This document shows, piece by piece, positions 24,962 to 34,719 of a DNA stretch of 64,000 nucleotides. The DNA is from Ferruginibacter sp. (lineage in GTDB: Bacteria > Bacteroidota > Bacteroidia > Chitinophagales > Chitinophagaceae). The notes under the pieces are model-generated. The model was not told where the DNA came from. It was given only the letters and a program-made list of their open reading frames with translations, and ran no database searches. Position numbers and translations under genes: made by a program. Each line of letters starts with the position of its first letter. Position 1 is the first letter of the stretch. Where the stretch lies: the NCBI GenBank assembly GCA_013141115.1, contig JABFRP010000004.1, forward strand, positions 1 to 64,000, read 5' to 3'.

Positions 24962-26137
24962 TTTGTACAGTAGTTTTTTTACCAGCCGGAAATTTACAGC
25001 TACAGACAATGCCAATAATGCTATTGCAATGGCCAGCACTATCCAATGTATAAAAGGAGAAAGTTCCTCACGGCCTTTCATAACAAAATATTGAAAGCCC
25101 CAATGCAATAATGCAGTTAATAAAACTGCCGTTATAACTACCACTACATAAACTGGTATCCACTTTTTAGCCACCGTTTTACTTAACCAATGTGGCGAAT
25201 AGCCCAGCGTTAAAAGCAGTTGCAGGTTTTCTTTACTTCTTGCAATCATCAATTGTAAATAAAAAGAAAACAATACCATGGCCAGTAAAATAACCAATAC
25301 ACCAAAGCCTGCAAGGCCGCTTACTATTGCCTGAAGGATTTGTTTTATCCTGCCGAATTTTGTTTTGTCTTTATTGACGTGATAATTTTTTTGTTGTAAA
25401 AAACTTAGCAGCTCGGGGTTGTTGGCATCTTTTGTTCTCAGATAAATTCTGGATGCAGGCACTACAGTAACACCACCAAAATTTTTATTGGCCATTTGCA
25501 TAAAATTATCCGGTACCAGAATAGAATTTATCCTGTCGCTGATGGCAACTATTTGCCCACGGAAAGTTTGTACACCGGCGGGGCCATAACATTCCAGCAT
25601 AATTTTTACTGATGAAATAGTGTTTTGCGAAAGCTGCGGCAGATCCTGGCTGGGCGCAAATACATTGTACATTTCTAAAAAATCGGAAGAGAAAATAATA
25701 GGTACATCAGTTTGTCCTTCTTGCCAGGTAAAGTTGGGTGGAACAGTGTCGATGAATTTTTCGTTGATAGATTCTAAAAAAAGATCGGTGCTGAATGGAA
25801 TGATATTACCTGCACTTGCTTTTACACGAAACTGGTTGGCAATTAGTGGCGCCGCATCGTCAATAAATAGCTGTGATTGAATTTCTTTTAAATTATCAGG
25901 CGTAAAACGATTGTCCCTGGCCATATTTTCATCGGTAATGATTTTGGTAACAGAGATAAAATCGAAACCTGTTTTTTTAGGATTTCTTTCTTTTAATAAC
26001 TGGTTAATGTTTATATACATTTGAACAGAACACAACAACAACAACACACCAATACCCAAACCAATATAACTAAACCAACGGCTAACCTTATTTTGGCCGG
26101 TGTTGAGGAATGGAGCAATATGTTTAAAAGAAAGCAT
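24956..26137 (-). CDS. ABC transporter permease, FtsX-like
   Basis: 393 residues: one N-terminal membrane helix (about 20-42), a large extracytoplasmic domain (about 45-265), and three C-terminal helices (near 270-300, 325-350, 365-385). This is the MacB/LolC-type topology. It follows the ATP-binding gene by 24 nt, so the two form one transporter, possibly moving lipoproteins, lipids or peptides across the envelope. The family has many roles, so the cargo is not assigned. Confidence 0.83.
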   Translation of the reverse strand: MLSFKHIAPFLNTGQNKVSRWFSYIGLGIGVLLLLCSVQMYININQLLKERNPKKTGFDFISVTKIITDENMARDNRFTPDNLKEIQSQLFIDDAAPLIANQFRVKASAGNIIPFSTDLFLESINEKFIDTVPPNFTWQEGQTDVPIIFSSDFLEMYNVFAPSQDLPQLSQNTISSVKIMLECYGPAGVQTFRGQIVAISDRINSILVPDNFMQMANKNFGGVTVVPASRIYLRTKDANNPELLSFLQQKNYHVNKDKTKFGRIKQILQAIVSGLAGFGVLVILLAMVLFSFYLQLMIARSKENLQLLLTLGYSPHWLSKTVAKKWIPVYVVVVITAVLLTALLHWGFQYFVMKGREELSPFIHWIVLAIAIALLALSVAVNFRLVKKLLYKL

Positions 26138-26161
26138 TACTTGATTGATTGGTTAACTTGT

Positions 26162-26803
26162 TTATAAGTGTAATATTCTGTCTGCTTTAAAGTATTCAAT
26201 TGCTTTAAGATCGGCTAAAATAATAGCAGCTTTTCTTATTGCGGTTTCTTCTTCCATTAACTCCATCGCTTTTTTTCTGTTGTTCTCATCCAGGTGACTG
26301 AAGGGTTCATCCAGCAATAAAAAATTGAAAGGTTGCTGTAAAGAACGAATGATGGCTATGCGCTGCTGCTCGCCATAACTGCAGGTTTTGCAAAGTTTGT
26401 GCAGCTTGTTTTCAATGCCCAGCCTTTTTGCCATAGCGGCAATTTTACTTTCGGTGTGATAGGGGTTGAGCTGTCTTTTAATTTCTAAGTTTTGCAAAAC
26501 GGTTTGTTCGGCAAATAAACGCAGATCCTGAAAAACGATACTGATATTTTGCTGACGGTAAGTGGCAAATTTTTCTGCATCAAAATGGCTGATGGAATTA
26601 TTGTCGTATAAAATACTGCCGTTATAATCTTTTCTTAAACCATATAAAAAATGAATGAGCGAAGTTTTGCCGCTGCCGCTGGCTGCAACAATTTGAATTT
26701 TTTCGCCGGTATTAAATACAACATTGTTGTTCCATATTTTTGATTGGGCAATTTTTTCTTCTTCAATAAAAGTGGGCAGTACTTGTTGCAGTTGTATTTG
26801 CAT
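26162..26803 (-). CDS. ABC transporter ATP-binding protein, LolD/MacB type
   Basis: 213 residues from ATG 26801-26803. Walker A AASGSGKTS, Q-loop VFQDLRLF, signature CSYGEQQR and Walker B FLLLDEPFSHLDE are visible. The signature starts CSYGE rather than the usual LSGGE, which is a modest variant. The longer open frame to 26833 runs into the terminator of the upstream gene, so the internal ATG is preferred. It powers the permease encoded 24 nt downstream. Confidence 0.9.
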   Translation of the reverse strand: MQIQLQQVLPTFIEEEKIAQSKIWNNNVVFNTGEKIQIVAASGSGKTSLIHFLYGLRKDYNGSILYDNNSISHFDAEKFATYRQQNISIVFQDLRLFAEQTVLQNLEIKRQLNPYHTESKIAAMAKRLGIENKLHKLCKTCSYGEQQRIAIIRSLQQPFNFLLLDEPFSHLDENNRKKAMELMEEETAIRKAAIILADLKAIEYFKADRILHL

Positions 26804-26812
26804 GCAGCTATA

Positions 26813-26848
26813 AATTAAAAACCGCTGAAGCAATTAAAACTTCAGCGG
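26813..26848 (-). terminator. Terminator after the DUF4836 lipoprotein gene
   Basis: A 9-bp stem CCGCTGAAG / CTTCAGCGG with a 9-nt loop; on the leftward transcript it runs into U-rich sequence (A-rich 26812-26821). Confidence 0.7.
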
Positions 26849-26863
26849 CCTTAAATTAATTAA

Positions 26864-28561
26864 TTATTTTGAAACAGAAGCTGGAGGAGGTGGCGGTGGC
26901 GGAAAATTTGTGTTGTCTTTATTTATTTCCTCTAAATTAATGTTGGTTATTTCGGCCTTCTTATCTTGCTCCATTTTTATTTTACTCAGTAAACCTAAAT
27001 ATTGATTCAATTGTTTTAAGCTATTGGTTCCTTTGTCCATTAAATTTATTTCCATGGTTTGTGTTATGCCGCCATTTTCAAATTTGCCGCCTTTCATGTA
27101 CACATTATCCCACACTTTTAAAGAGGCATCATAAACAACTTTTGCAGTACTGTCTTTTGAAAAATTACTTTCCAAAGCTTTTAATATAAATTGAAAATTA
27201 ACATAACCTCCAAACGGATTGCCATTTATCTTGCTTAAAAAATCGAAGTTTGTACCAACGGTATTGGAAAAATATTTGTCAATATTTTCTTTAGAATTAC
27301 CAATGGCAAAATGTTTTCCATCGCTGTTATAAGTGATGGGGATACTTGCAGGTACATCTTTACCCAGCTTTTCTCCTGCTTTAATTAACAGGTTGAATGC
27401 TTCCTTATCTCCAACAGATGCTGCAAAAATAATATCCGGCTGAACGGTTTCGTTTTCAAAACTTTTGTCTTCGCCATTTGCACCTTTAAATTTTATCGAA
27501 TCCTTTTTTTGTTTAAGATCTGTAAGCGCAAAAACTATATCTCCTTTATTGGCTTTAATAAAATCATCTAAACTAAAACCAGCAAATGCAAGGCCCATGT
27601 TAGCATACCCCTCTACACCCATCAGTTTTAATAATTCTTTTATGCCTTCTGGTTTAAAACTCATGGCAAATACAGCCGCCACATCTTTTGATGGCAGGCG
27701 TTTGATCATATCTTCATCAATATTTTTGCCTTCGTATTTTTTGTACAATGCAGTTAGCTCTTTACCGGCATAACTTTTTATATCCATTAATATTTTGCCA
27801 TTGTCAAAATTTACGGCTGCTGTTGTAATACTGCCTTCGTATAATTTGGTCATGTTCAACATGGCTAATGCAGGGTTGGCCATACCGCCTTTATTCAACT
27901 CTTCTCCATTCATCCAAAAATGTATATCGCCTGTTTTTTTAACCAGTTCGGTAAATTTTTCATTTTCGCCTAATGAGTTACTTTCTTTTAAATCGAACAA
28001 TGTTTTGCATGCAGCACCAAGATCTCTTGACTTTGGAACATAGTCGTTATTTTGACGGCTGTAATTTTGAATATTTAATTCGGGTGTATTAACGATGTAC
28101 AAAAATCTTTCTTTATTCCAGCCTACACAAATGGGTGATTTGCTGATATACTTAACGCCATCTTTTTCGCTTTCTACACCACCTTCGGTTACATCAAGTG
28201 TAAACAGTTTAAATTTTTCTGCATCTTTAATGGTACCGGTAAAAGCAACCAAGCCGCCCAAAGAATCTTTTTGTGCAAAAAATACCAAATTCGTTTTTGT
28301 ATCAATACCACTGTTGTCTGGATTATCTAAAGCCTGTTTTACAAATGTGGGCAAAGCGCTGTCGGCGTATAACTTCAGGAACAGTTCATTTTTTTTCACT
28401 TCATCCCAGGGAAGTTTGGCGGATAAAGAAGCTCCATTAACATGTACTGCAATGGCTGCATCTTTTGGAATGTATTTACCTTCTTTATTAGTTTTAGTAC
28501 AAGAGGCTAATATCAAAATTGATACTGCAGTTAAAAGCGGGATACGAAAACGTAGTTGCAT
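26864..28561 (-). CDS. DUF4836-family lipoprotein
   Basis: 565 residues. Lipoprotein signal with lipobox LASC (Cys near residue 21), then GKYIPKDAAIAVHVNGASLSAKLPWDEVKK, the typical opening of the DUF4836 family found almost only in Bacteroidota. The rest is a long repeated-fold domain without catalytic motifs. The C-terminus has a run of prolines. It is probably anchored in the outer or inner membrane; function unknown. It ends in its own terminator and is likely single-gene. Confidence 0.8.
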   Translation of the reverse strand: MQLRFRIPLLTAVSILILASCTKTNKEGKYIPKDAAIAVHVNGASLSAKLPWDEVKKNELFLKLYADSALPTFVKQALDNPDNSGIDTKTNLVFFAQKDSLGGLVAFTGTIKDAEKFKLFTLDVTEGGVESEKDGVKYISKSPICVGWNKERFLYIVNTPELNIQNYSRQNNDYVPKSRDLGAACKTLFDLKESNSLGENEKFTELVKKTGDIHFWMNGEELNKGGMANPALAMLNMTKLYEGSITTAAVNFDNGKILMDIKSYAGKELTALYKKYEGKNIDEDMIKRLPSKDVAAVFAMSFKPEGIKELLKLMGVEGYANMGLAFAGFSLDDFIKANKGDIVFALTDLKQKKDSIKFKGANGEDKSFENETVQPDIIFAASVGDKEAFNLLIKAGEKLGKDVPASIPITYNSDGKHFAIGNSKENIDKYFSNTVGTNFDFLSKINGNPFGGYVNFQFILKALESNFSKDSTAKVVYDASLKVWDNVYMKGGKFENGGITQTMEINLMDKGTNSLKQLNQYLGLLSKIKMEQDKKAEITNINLEEINKDNTNFPPPPPPPASVSK

Positions 28562-28605
28562 AAAATTGATTTTTGATTGATACGATAAAAGTATTTTGGT
28601 AACCG

Positions 28606-29979
28606 TTAATTTTTGTTAAAAAAAGCCACCAGGTTTTCAAACACCACTACATGCTGTTCGCCGGTGGCAAGGTTTTTAACCTGGCAATAATTTTGTTCTA
28701 TTTCTTTGCTGCCAATAATTACAGCAAAAGGTATTTTTTTGTCTTCGGCATAGCGAAACTGTTTTGCAACTTTTAATTCTTCTTTATGATAAAGTTCTGA
28801 TGCAATACCAGCTTTGCGTAATTGCTGCATAATAGTAAAAGCAAAAGCGCTTTCATTTTCTCCCATATTAAAAAACAAGGCTTGGGTACTTACCTGTAAA
28901 TTTTCAGGAAATAATTTCAGTTCATCCAGTACATCATAAATCCTGTCTACACCAAAACTTATTCCCACACCCGGAATATCGGGTACACCAAATAATCCGG
29001 TAAGATCATCGTAACGGCCACCACCGCCAATGCTACCCATTTGTACTTTGGCTGGTGCTTTGGCTTCGTAAATAATTCCGGTGTAATAATTTAAGCCACG
29101 GGCCAATGTAAAATCAACAACTATATTTTTACCTGCTGTGTGAGCCAGTATTTTTTTTATTTCTTCCAGGCCACGGCCAGCCTCATCAATGTTGCCAATC
29201 AAAGCAATTAGCTGATCTGTTTTTTCTTTGTTGCTGCCGCTGATATTTACATATTTTTCAATCAATTCAATTTGTTCTTCTGTTAATCCTTTTTCAGCCA
29301 ATTCAATTTTTACTTTGTCGATGCTGATCTTATCTAATTTATCAATGGCTGTAGTAATGGCTACTAATTTATCTGTAGCATTACATGCTTTAGCCAATGC
29401 CGATAAAATTTTACGGCTGTTAATTCTAAGTTCGTAATCAGCTAATCCCAGGCGGTTAAATACTTCGTCATAAATTAAGGCAAACTCCACATCGTTCATT
29501 AAAGATTGGCTGCCCACCACATCAGCATCGCACTGAGTAAACTCACGGTAGCGGCCTTTTTGTGGCCTGTCGGCCCTCCATACGGGCTGTATCTGGTAAC
29601 GCCTGAATGGGAAGGTTAATTTAGTATGGTTCATAGCCACATACCTGGCAAAAGGAATAGTGAGGTCGTATTTTAAAGCTCTTTCAGTAAGATCAGTACT
29701 GTTCTTTCCTTCTAAAACTTTTTCAAAACCGGCTTTTGCTTTGTCGATATTTTTTTCGTTATTAAGGCCGTTATTTAAAATTTTAAAAATTAGTTTATCA
29801 CCTTCTTCTCCATATTTGCCCAGTAAGGTCTCCAGGTTTTCCATGGCCGGCGTTTCCAATGGTTGAAATCCGTACAATTCAAAAACAGTTTTAATGGTAG
29901 AGAGGATAAAGTTTCTTTTCCGGATCACTTCTGCCGAAAAATCTCTGGTGCCCTGGGGAATGGATGGTTTGTTGCTCAT
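28606..29979 (-). CDS. hisS: Histidyl-tRNA synthetase
   Basis: 457 residues, a class II synthetase. Motif 2 appears as FRRYQIQPVWRADRPQKGRYREFTQ-like sequence, with DLTIPFARY before it. The histidine A motif is LARGLNYYTGIIYEA, and motif 3 is in GVGISFGVDRIYDVL. The C-terminal anticodon-binding domain follows. It attaches histidine to tRNA-His. It starts 7 nt after the phosphatase gene and is likely co-transcribed with it. Confidence 0.97.
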   Translation of the reverse strand: MSNKPSIPQGTRDFSAEVIRKRNFILSTIKTVFELYGFQPLETPAMENLETLLGKYGEEGDKLIFKILNNGLNNEKNIDKAKAGFEKVLEGKNSTDLTERALKYDLTIPFARYVAMNHTKLTFPFRRYQIQPVWRADRPQKGRYREFTQCDADVVGSQSLMNDVEFALIYDEVFNRLGLADYELRINSRKILSALAKACNATDKLVAITTAIDKLDKISIDKVKIELAEKGLTEEQIELIEKYVNISGSNKEKTDQLIALIGNIDEAGRGLEEIKKILAHTAGKNIVVDFTLARGLNYYTGIIYEAKAPAKVQMGSIGGGGRYDDLTGLFGVPDIPGVGISFGVDRIYDVLDELKLFPENLQVSTQALFFNMGENESAFAFTIMQQLRKAGIASELYHKEELKVAKQFRYAEDKKIPFAVIIGSKEIEQNYCQVKNLATGEQHVVVFENLVAFFNKN

Positions 29980-29986
29980 CTTTTTC

Positions 29987-30439
29987 TTATCTGTTGTTTA
30001 TTATTTTTTCGCAAGCTTTATCTATCAGATCAAATACATCGTGATAACCTTTTTCGGGGCCATACCACGGGTCGGGTACATCCCTGTTTTGATGCGGAAA
30101 TAATTCGTTCAGCAATAAGTCTGTTTTTTGAGCATCGAATTTGCTTTTTGCAATACGTTTCATATCGCCCATTACATCTTCCGCCATTGCATAAATTTTA
30201 TCATACCGTTCAAAATCTTCTGCAATAAATCTTCTGCTTCTCTGATTACTGATATCGATATTATTTAGTTCCGCTACTTTAATACTTAAATGATGTGGCG
30301 GTTCACCTGTATGATAGCCATTGGTGCCGGCACTTTCCACCACCCAGTTTAATCCTGTTGCTGATGCTTTATGTTGTAAAATTCCCTCAGCCAAAGGGCT
30401 TCTGCAGATATTGCCAAGGCATACCATCAAAATTTTCAT
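29987..30439 (-). CDS. Low-molecular-weight protein tyrosine phosphatase
   Basis: 150 residues from ATG 30437-30439, chosen because MKILMVCLGNICRSP is the LMW-PTP start and the promoter ends 4 nt upstream. The P-loop is CLGNICRS (C7, x5, R13), and the general-acid Asp is in VPDPWYG (DP motif). It dephosphorylates protein tyrosine (or arginine) phosphate. It lies directly before hisS in one operon; the combination has no obvious functional link. Confidence 0.93.
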   Translation of the reverse strand: MKILMVCLGNICRSPLAEGILQHKASATGLNWVVESAGTNGYHTGEPPHHLSIKVAELNNIDISNQRSRRFIAEDFERYDKIYAMAEDVMGDMKRIAKSKFDAQKTDLLLNELFPHQNRDVPDPWYGPEKGYHDVFDLIDKACEKIINNR

Positions 30440-30443
30440 GGCG

Positions 30444-30473
30444 CAAAGATAGTTAGCAGTTTTCAGTCTGCAA
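30444..30473 (-). promoter_or_regulatory. Promoter of the phosphatase-hisS operon
   Basis: Leftward TTG (30471-30473), exactly 19 nt, then TATCTTTG (30444-30451), a perfect Bacteroidota promoter. Only 4 nt separate it from the ATG, so the mRNA should be leaderless. Confidence 0.8.
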
Positions 30474-30687
30474 TGCACAGTTACCGGGCGGTAATTATTA
30501 TCCTTTAAAAGGTAAAAAGGTTATGATAAATGAAAAGAGAAAGTAGAAGAAATTCAACATTAACTTTTTTGCATCGGTTATTCAAGGTTCGGGTTTATGG
30601 AATTATTCAGCAACATCATCTTATTACCGAACAAGCGCTTGTTTCAAAATATTCATTCATCTCCTGATTAACAGCAGGACTAAAACT

Positions 30688-31500
30688 ATGACAATGAAAA
30701 CAGAACTAATTTTGAAAAGCGATGTACTGGACATTATTTTTGAACACCGCAATAAAGCTTATGGTGCTTACAACCTGCGTAAATTTTACGACAACCGTTT
30801 GATGAAATCATTGGCAGTAATGCTGGGAGTGGTGGTGGTTTTATCGGCTTTTACTTTTATACCCAAAAAGAAAGTAACCACAGATGATAATGGCCTGGTA
30901 ACAACTTATGGCCACATAATACCAACCTTAAAGGAAAAGGAGCCGGTTGAAAAACCCAAAGAACAACCCATAAAAAAGAAAGTAGCTACTGTGCAATTTA
31001 CCAAGCCAATGGTTGTAAATAATTTAATTCCGGTAAAACCGCTGGATGCAATTACAGACTCTGTTGCTATTGCAACAGTTACCGATCCTGGTAAGCCCGG
31101 CGATATTGCAACCGTTGGAGATCCGGTTGACATTACAGATGGGGGCAAAGGAAAAGAACCTGCAAAGGAAGTGGTTGATATAAATACTCCAACAGAAACG
31201 GCCGAAGTAATGCCTGCTTACCCTGGCGGAATGAATGCGCTGGTAAAGTTTTTACAAAAAAATCTAACCAATCCAAGAGATATGGAAGAAGGAGAAAATG
31301 CGAGTGTAAAAATGAGGTTTGTAGTGGGCTACGATGGTAAATTAAAAAGTTTTGAAACCGTAGAAGATGGCGGCGAGGAATTTAACAAAGAAGTAATACG
31401 GGTGCTTAAGAAAATGCCAGACTGGGTTCCCGGAAAATCAAAAGGGCAGAATGTATCCGTTTACTACACCATTCCTGTAAAGTTTATTACCGGCAACTGA
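30688..31500 (+). CDS. Energy transducer TonB
   Basis: 270 residues. The N-terminus KSDVLDIIFEHRNKAYGAYN is followed by one membrane helix (about 45-65). A Lys/Pro linker contains EKPKEQPIKKK. The C-terminal TonB domain (about 180-270) has PAYPGGMNALVKFLQKNL and a YTIPVKF end. It carries proton-motive energy from ExbBD to outer-membrane receptors. It is paralogous to the frameshifted TonB at 59078-59904; no exbBD is adjacent. ATG at 30694 is an equally good start. First gene of a TonB/small membrane protein/PstS-like/TPR group. Confidence 0.9.
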   Translation: MTMKTELILKSDVLDIIFEHRNKAYGAYNLRKFYDNRLMKSLAVMLGVVVVLSAFTFIPKKKVTTDDNGLVTTYGHIIPTLKEKEPVEKPKEQPIKKKVATVQFTKPMVVNNLIPVKPLDAITDSVAIATVTDPGKPGDIATVGDPVDITDGGKGKEPAKEVVDINTPTETAEVMPAYPGGMNALVKFLQKNLTNPRDMEEGENASVKMRFVVGYDGKLKSFETVEDGGEEFNKEVIRVLKKMPDWVPGKSKGQNVSVYYTIPVKFITGN

Positions 31501-31545
31501 TTTTACGCCATAAATTTTGTATTTTGGCAGCCCGATATTATTTAA

Positions 31546-31579
31546 AACTGTAAGGTTTGCAAAAGCCTTACAGTTATTT
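31546..31579 (+). terminator. Hairpin after tonB, possible terminator or attenuator
   Basis: A 10-bp perfect stem AACTGTAAGG / CCTTACAGTT with a 10-nt loop. It is followed by ATTTTAAAA, a weak U-tract, so it may terminate only partly and allow read-through into the next gene 18-40 nt downstream. Confidence 0.5.
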
Positions 31580-31593
31580 TAAAATCTATTGTT

Positions 31594-31851
31594 ATGGCAC
31601 TGGAAGAATTTGAGAAGGAACAATTAAGTGAAAGGAAAAAAAATGCAATACGTATGCGTAGCATTACCAATTATGTAATGGGCGTTTTTTTTGTTGCGGC
31701 GGGCTTTTTCTTTATGTTTCCTTTTAAATATACAGAAGTGTACATTAATCAATACGATCCCGTTGCTATAAAATTGTTTGCTGGCGTATGCTGGGTATAC
31801 GGACTTTTCAGATTCTACAGAGGTTATAAGAAAAATTATTTCAGAGATTGA
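31594..31851 (+). CDS. Small two-helix membrane protein
   Basis: 85 residues: a charged N-terminus (about 1-28), two membrane helices (about 29-48 and 56-75) and a short basic tail. No family recognised. It lies between tonB and a PstS-like gene, and its stop is 2 nt before the next start, so it likely belongs to the same transcript. Confidence 0.7.
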   Translation: MALEEFEKEQLSERKKNAIRMRSITNYVMGVFFVAAGFFFMFPFKYTEVYINQYDPVAIKLFAGVCWVYGLFRFYRGYKKNYFRD

Positions 31852-31853
31852 TC

Positions 31854-32792
31854 ATGTACAAAATAAACAGCGCATTTATTTTTATTGCAGCAATATGTAG
31901 CATGGCTATTATTGCATGTAACGATAGCAATAAAAACAAGCATACGGTAACCGATAGCCCCACAAGCGGCACCATTCATATTAGCGTGGATGAAAGTTTT
32001 GCACCGGTAATAGAAGCTGCAATAAAAGTATACGAAGGCTCGTACCCGGGTACAAAAATTATTGCCCACTACAAGCCCGAGGCCGAATGCTTTAAAGATT
32101 TTTATTCCGATACCAGTAACCGGATGATCATTGTAACCCGTGGCCTTAACCGCAAGGAAAGCCGGTTTTATACCGACTCCTTAAATTACACACCGGTAAG
32201 TAACCGGATTGCCTGGGATGCCATTGCCATTGTAACTAATAAGAACAATAACGATACCTTGTACACTTTAGAAAGTTTAAAGCAATTATTACAGGGTAAA
32301 GCAGGAGATAAGAAGAAAGTGGTTTTTGATGGATTGAGTGCAACCAGTACGGTGCGTTTTGCTGTTGATAGTATATTGCATGGCGGTAATTTTGATACCA
32401 GTGTGGTAAAAGCAGTTAAAACCAGTAAAGAAGTTTTGGAGTATATAGCTTCTAATACAGATGCTGTAGGTTTAACCGGCATCAGCTGGATTGGCAACCC
32501 GGAAGACAGTGCACAGGTGAACATGTTAAAAAAAATAAAAATTGCTTATGTACAATGTGGCGTATGCGATAGCACACCTTATGTAAAGCCCACCCAGCAA
32601 AGCATCTTAACTAAAAGGTATCCTTTGGTACGTGGTTTGTATTACATAGTAAAAGAGAATTATTCGGGCCTTGGGTCAGGCTTTGCGGAGTTTTTAAATT
32701 ATGAAAGAGGGCAACTGATTTTTAGAAGAGCTTATCTTGGCCCGATAATGGATTTTGACATAAGGCAAGTGAGGATAAACGAGAAATTATAA
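31854..32792 (+). CDS. PstS-like substrate-binding lipoprotein
   Basis: 312 residues from ATG 31854 (2 nt after the preceding stop). Lipoprotein signal with lipobox IIAC. GTIHISVDESFAPVIEAAIK and the rest fit the periplasmic binding protein type II fold of the PstS-like family, as does the VTRGLNRKE segment. No pstCAB transporter is nearby. In Bacteroidota such orphans accompany TonB/ExbD and TPR genes, which suggests a role with the energy-transducing complex rather than phosphate import. That link is inferred from context. Confidence 0.75.
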   Translation: MYKINSAFIFIAAICSMAIIACNDSNKNKHTVTDSPTSGTIHISVDESFAPVIEAAIKVYEGSYPGTKIIAHYKPEAECFKDFYSDTSNRMIIVTRGLNRKESRFYTDSLNYTPVSNRIAWDAIAIVTNKNNNDTLYTLESLKQLLQGKAGDKKKVVFDGLSATSTVRFAVDSILHGGNFDTSVVKAVKTSKEVLEYIASNTDAVGLTGISWIGNPEDSAQVNMLKKIKIAYVQCGVCDSTPYVKPTQQSILTKRYPLVRGLYYIVKENYSGLGSGFAEFLNYERGQLIFRRAYLGPIMDFDIRQVRINEKL

Positions 32793-32865
32793 AAAGTTTA
32801 TGTAACAAAAACTACGGATGTTTATAAAAATTGATATTATTGTAAAGTATAAAACAGCAAACTAA

Positions 32866-34608
32866 ATGAACAAGATCAAAGCAGCGGTACTTTTTTTAAT
32901 TACAGTATTATTTGCTAATGCTGTAATTGCACAAACGATTGAAGACGGGAAGAAATTTTTTTATTACGAAAAATATGTTAGTGCTAAAAATGTTTTTGAT
33001 AAACTGGTAACTGCCAATCCCAACAATACAGATGCAGCGTATTGGTTAGGGCAGGTGCTGGTACACCGGGAAGATAAAGATATTGCGGGTGCAAAAGAAC
33101 TTTACCGGAAAACCCTGGAAGCCAATAGCAACAGCGCCCTTTTAACCGCAGGTATGGGGCATGTTGAGTTACTAGAAGGTAAAACACAGGATGCCAGAAA
33201 CCGCTTTGAAACGGCAATTTCTTTAAGCCAGGGCAAAAGTATACCTGTATTAAATGCTATTGGTATTGCTAATGGGGATTTTGAATCCAAAAATGGAGAT
33301 GCGGCTTATGCTATAGAAAAACTAAAATTAGCTACTACAATAAAAGGGTTTAAAGATCCTGAAACATATTGTATGCTGGGTGATGCATACAGGAAATTTG
33401 CAGATGGTGGTGGTAATGCTGTCACAGCTTATCAAAGTGCTTTAGCAATAAATCCTAACTATGCAAGAGCCAATTTCAGAATGGGTAAAGTGTATCAAAC
33501 ACAAGGGCCGGCACAGGAAGAAATTTACATGAAGTTTTATAATAATGCTATTGCTTCAGACCCTAATTACATTCCGGTATATTATAATTTATATGATTTG
33601 TTGTACAAAACAAACGTTGTAAAATCTGCCGAGTACCTGGAAAAATATTTAACCTTAATGGGAGATGATGAACCTAACGCCTGTTATTACAGATCTACCA
33701 TTAAATATGCACAGGGATTATTTATAGAAGCTATTAGTCAGTCTGATGGTTGTATTGCTGCAGGCGGTGCAAATCCTGATGTTCGTTTGTATGGTTTAAA
33801 AGGATATGCATTTGATAAATTAAATGATTCTGTAAAAGCAAAATCGGCATTTGAGCAATACTTTAAAGCTCAAAAACTTGAAAAGATTGGCCCTACAGAT
33901 TATGAAACTTATGCTAAAATATTGCTTAAATTTCCCGGTAATGAAGCATTGGCTGGTACCTACATGGATAAAGCAGTGGAAGCAGATAGCACAGAAACGG
34001 GTAAAATACGTTTGCTAAAATCTGTTGCCAGCGGGTTTGAAACACAGAAAAAATATTTAGATGCTGCCAACTGGTATAAGAAAATTCTCAACGTAAAAAA
34101 AGTGCCATCAAAAACGGATATTTATTACAGCGCATATAATTTTTACCGTGGGGGGAGTTACGAGGCCTCACTTGTAGATTGGAATACCTATACCACTCAA
34201 TATCCCAACGAAACTTTTGGGTTTTATATGACAGCATTGGCACAGGGTAAAATTGATACCACCATGGCTTTAGGGTTAGCTTTACCCAGCTATCAAAAAG
34301 TAATTGATATTGGCGAGGCGCAATGGGCAACTGACTCTGTTAAAGTAAAAGGGCACTTATTAAGTGCTTATAAATATTTTATTCAGTATACCTACAATGT
34401 AAAAAAAGATAAAAAAGCAGCATCTGAATATTGTGCTAAATATTTGTTGAAAGAACCTGCAGATGAAGAAGTGATTGGCTTTAAGAAGATTTTTGATTCG
34501 CCAACACCAGCAGGAAGGCCGGCCACAAAACCCGGAACCGGCACCAAACCACCCGCTGCCGGCACCAAGGCTGCAGCCGCAAAAAAAAAAGTAAAATCTA
34601 AAAATTAG
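32866..34608 (+). CDS. Secreted tetratricopeptide-repeat protein
   Basis: 580 residues with a signal peptide (residues 1-22, ending VIAQ). A run of TPR-like helix pairs covers about residues 25-510, for example AAYWLGQVLVHREDKDIAGAKELY and ARANFRMGKVYQ. The tail (about 540-580) is a low-complexity Pro/Thr/Lys/Ala segment. It likely acts as a periplasmic scaffold. It closes the TonB/PstS-like group and is followed by a strong terminator. Confidence 0.85.
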   Translation: MNKIKAAVLFLITVLFANAVIAQTIEDGKKFFYYEKYVSAKNVFDKLVTANPNNTDAAYWLGQVLVHREDKDIAGAKELYRKTLEANSNSALLTAGMGHVELLEGKTQDARNRFETAISLSQGKSIPVLNAIGIANGDFESKNGDAAYAIEKLKLATTIKGFKDPETYCMLGDAYRKFADGGGNAVTAYQSALAINPNYARANFRMGKVYQTQGPAQEEIYMKFYNNAIASDPNYIPVYYNLYDLLYKTNVVKSAEYLEKYLTLMGDDEPNACYYRSTIKYAQGLFIEAISQSDGCIAAGGANPDVRLYGLKGYAFDKLNDSVKAKSAFEQYFKAQKLEKIGPTDYETYAKILLKFPGNEALAGTYMDKAVEADSTETGKIRLLKSVASGFETQKKYLDAANWYKKILNVKKVPSKTDIYYSAYNFYRGGSYEASLVDWNTYTTQYPNETFGFYMTALAQGKIDTTMALGLALPSYQKVIDIGEAQWATDSVKVKGHLLSAYKYFIQYTYNVKKDKKAASEYCAKYLLKEPADEEVIGFKKIFDSPTPAGRPATKPGTGTKPPAAGTKAAAAKKKVKSKN

Positions 34609-34617
34609 AAAATATAA

Positions 34618-34651
34618 AACCCTCTTACCAAAAAGTAAGAGGGTTTTTTGT
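34618..34651 (+). terminator. Terminator after the TPR gene
   Basis: An 11-bp perfect stem AACCCTCTTAC / GTAAGAGGGTT, 6-nt loop, then a T-run. Confidence 0.9.
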
Positions 34652-34662
34652 TGTACATAGTA

Positions 34663-34692
34663 TTGAATATTGCAATCGCTGCCTTATTTTTG
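34663..34692 (+). promoter_or_regulatory. nuo operon promoter
   Basis: TTG (34663-34665), exactly 19 nt, then TATTTTTG (34685-34692): a perfect Bacteroidota sigma-A promoter. The nuoA ATG follows 27 nt later. Confidence 0.8.
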
Positions 34693-34719
34693 CGGATAAT
34701 CTAATAATATAATATCCGA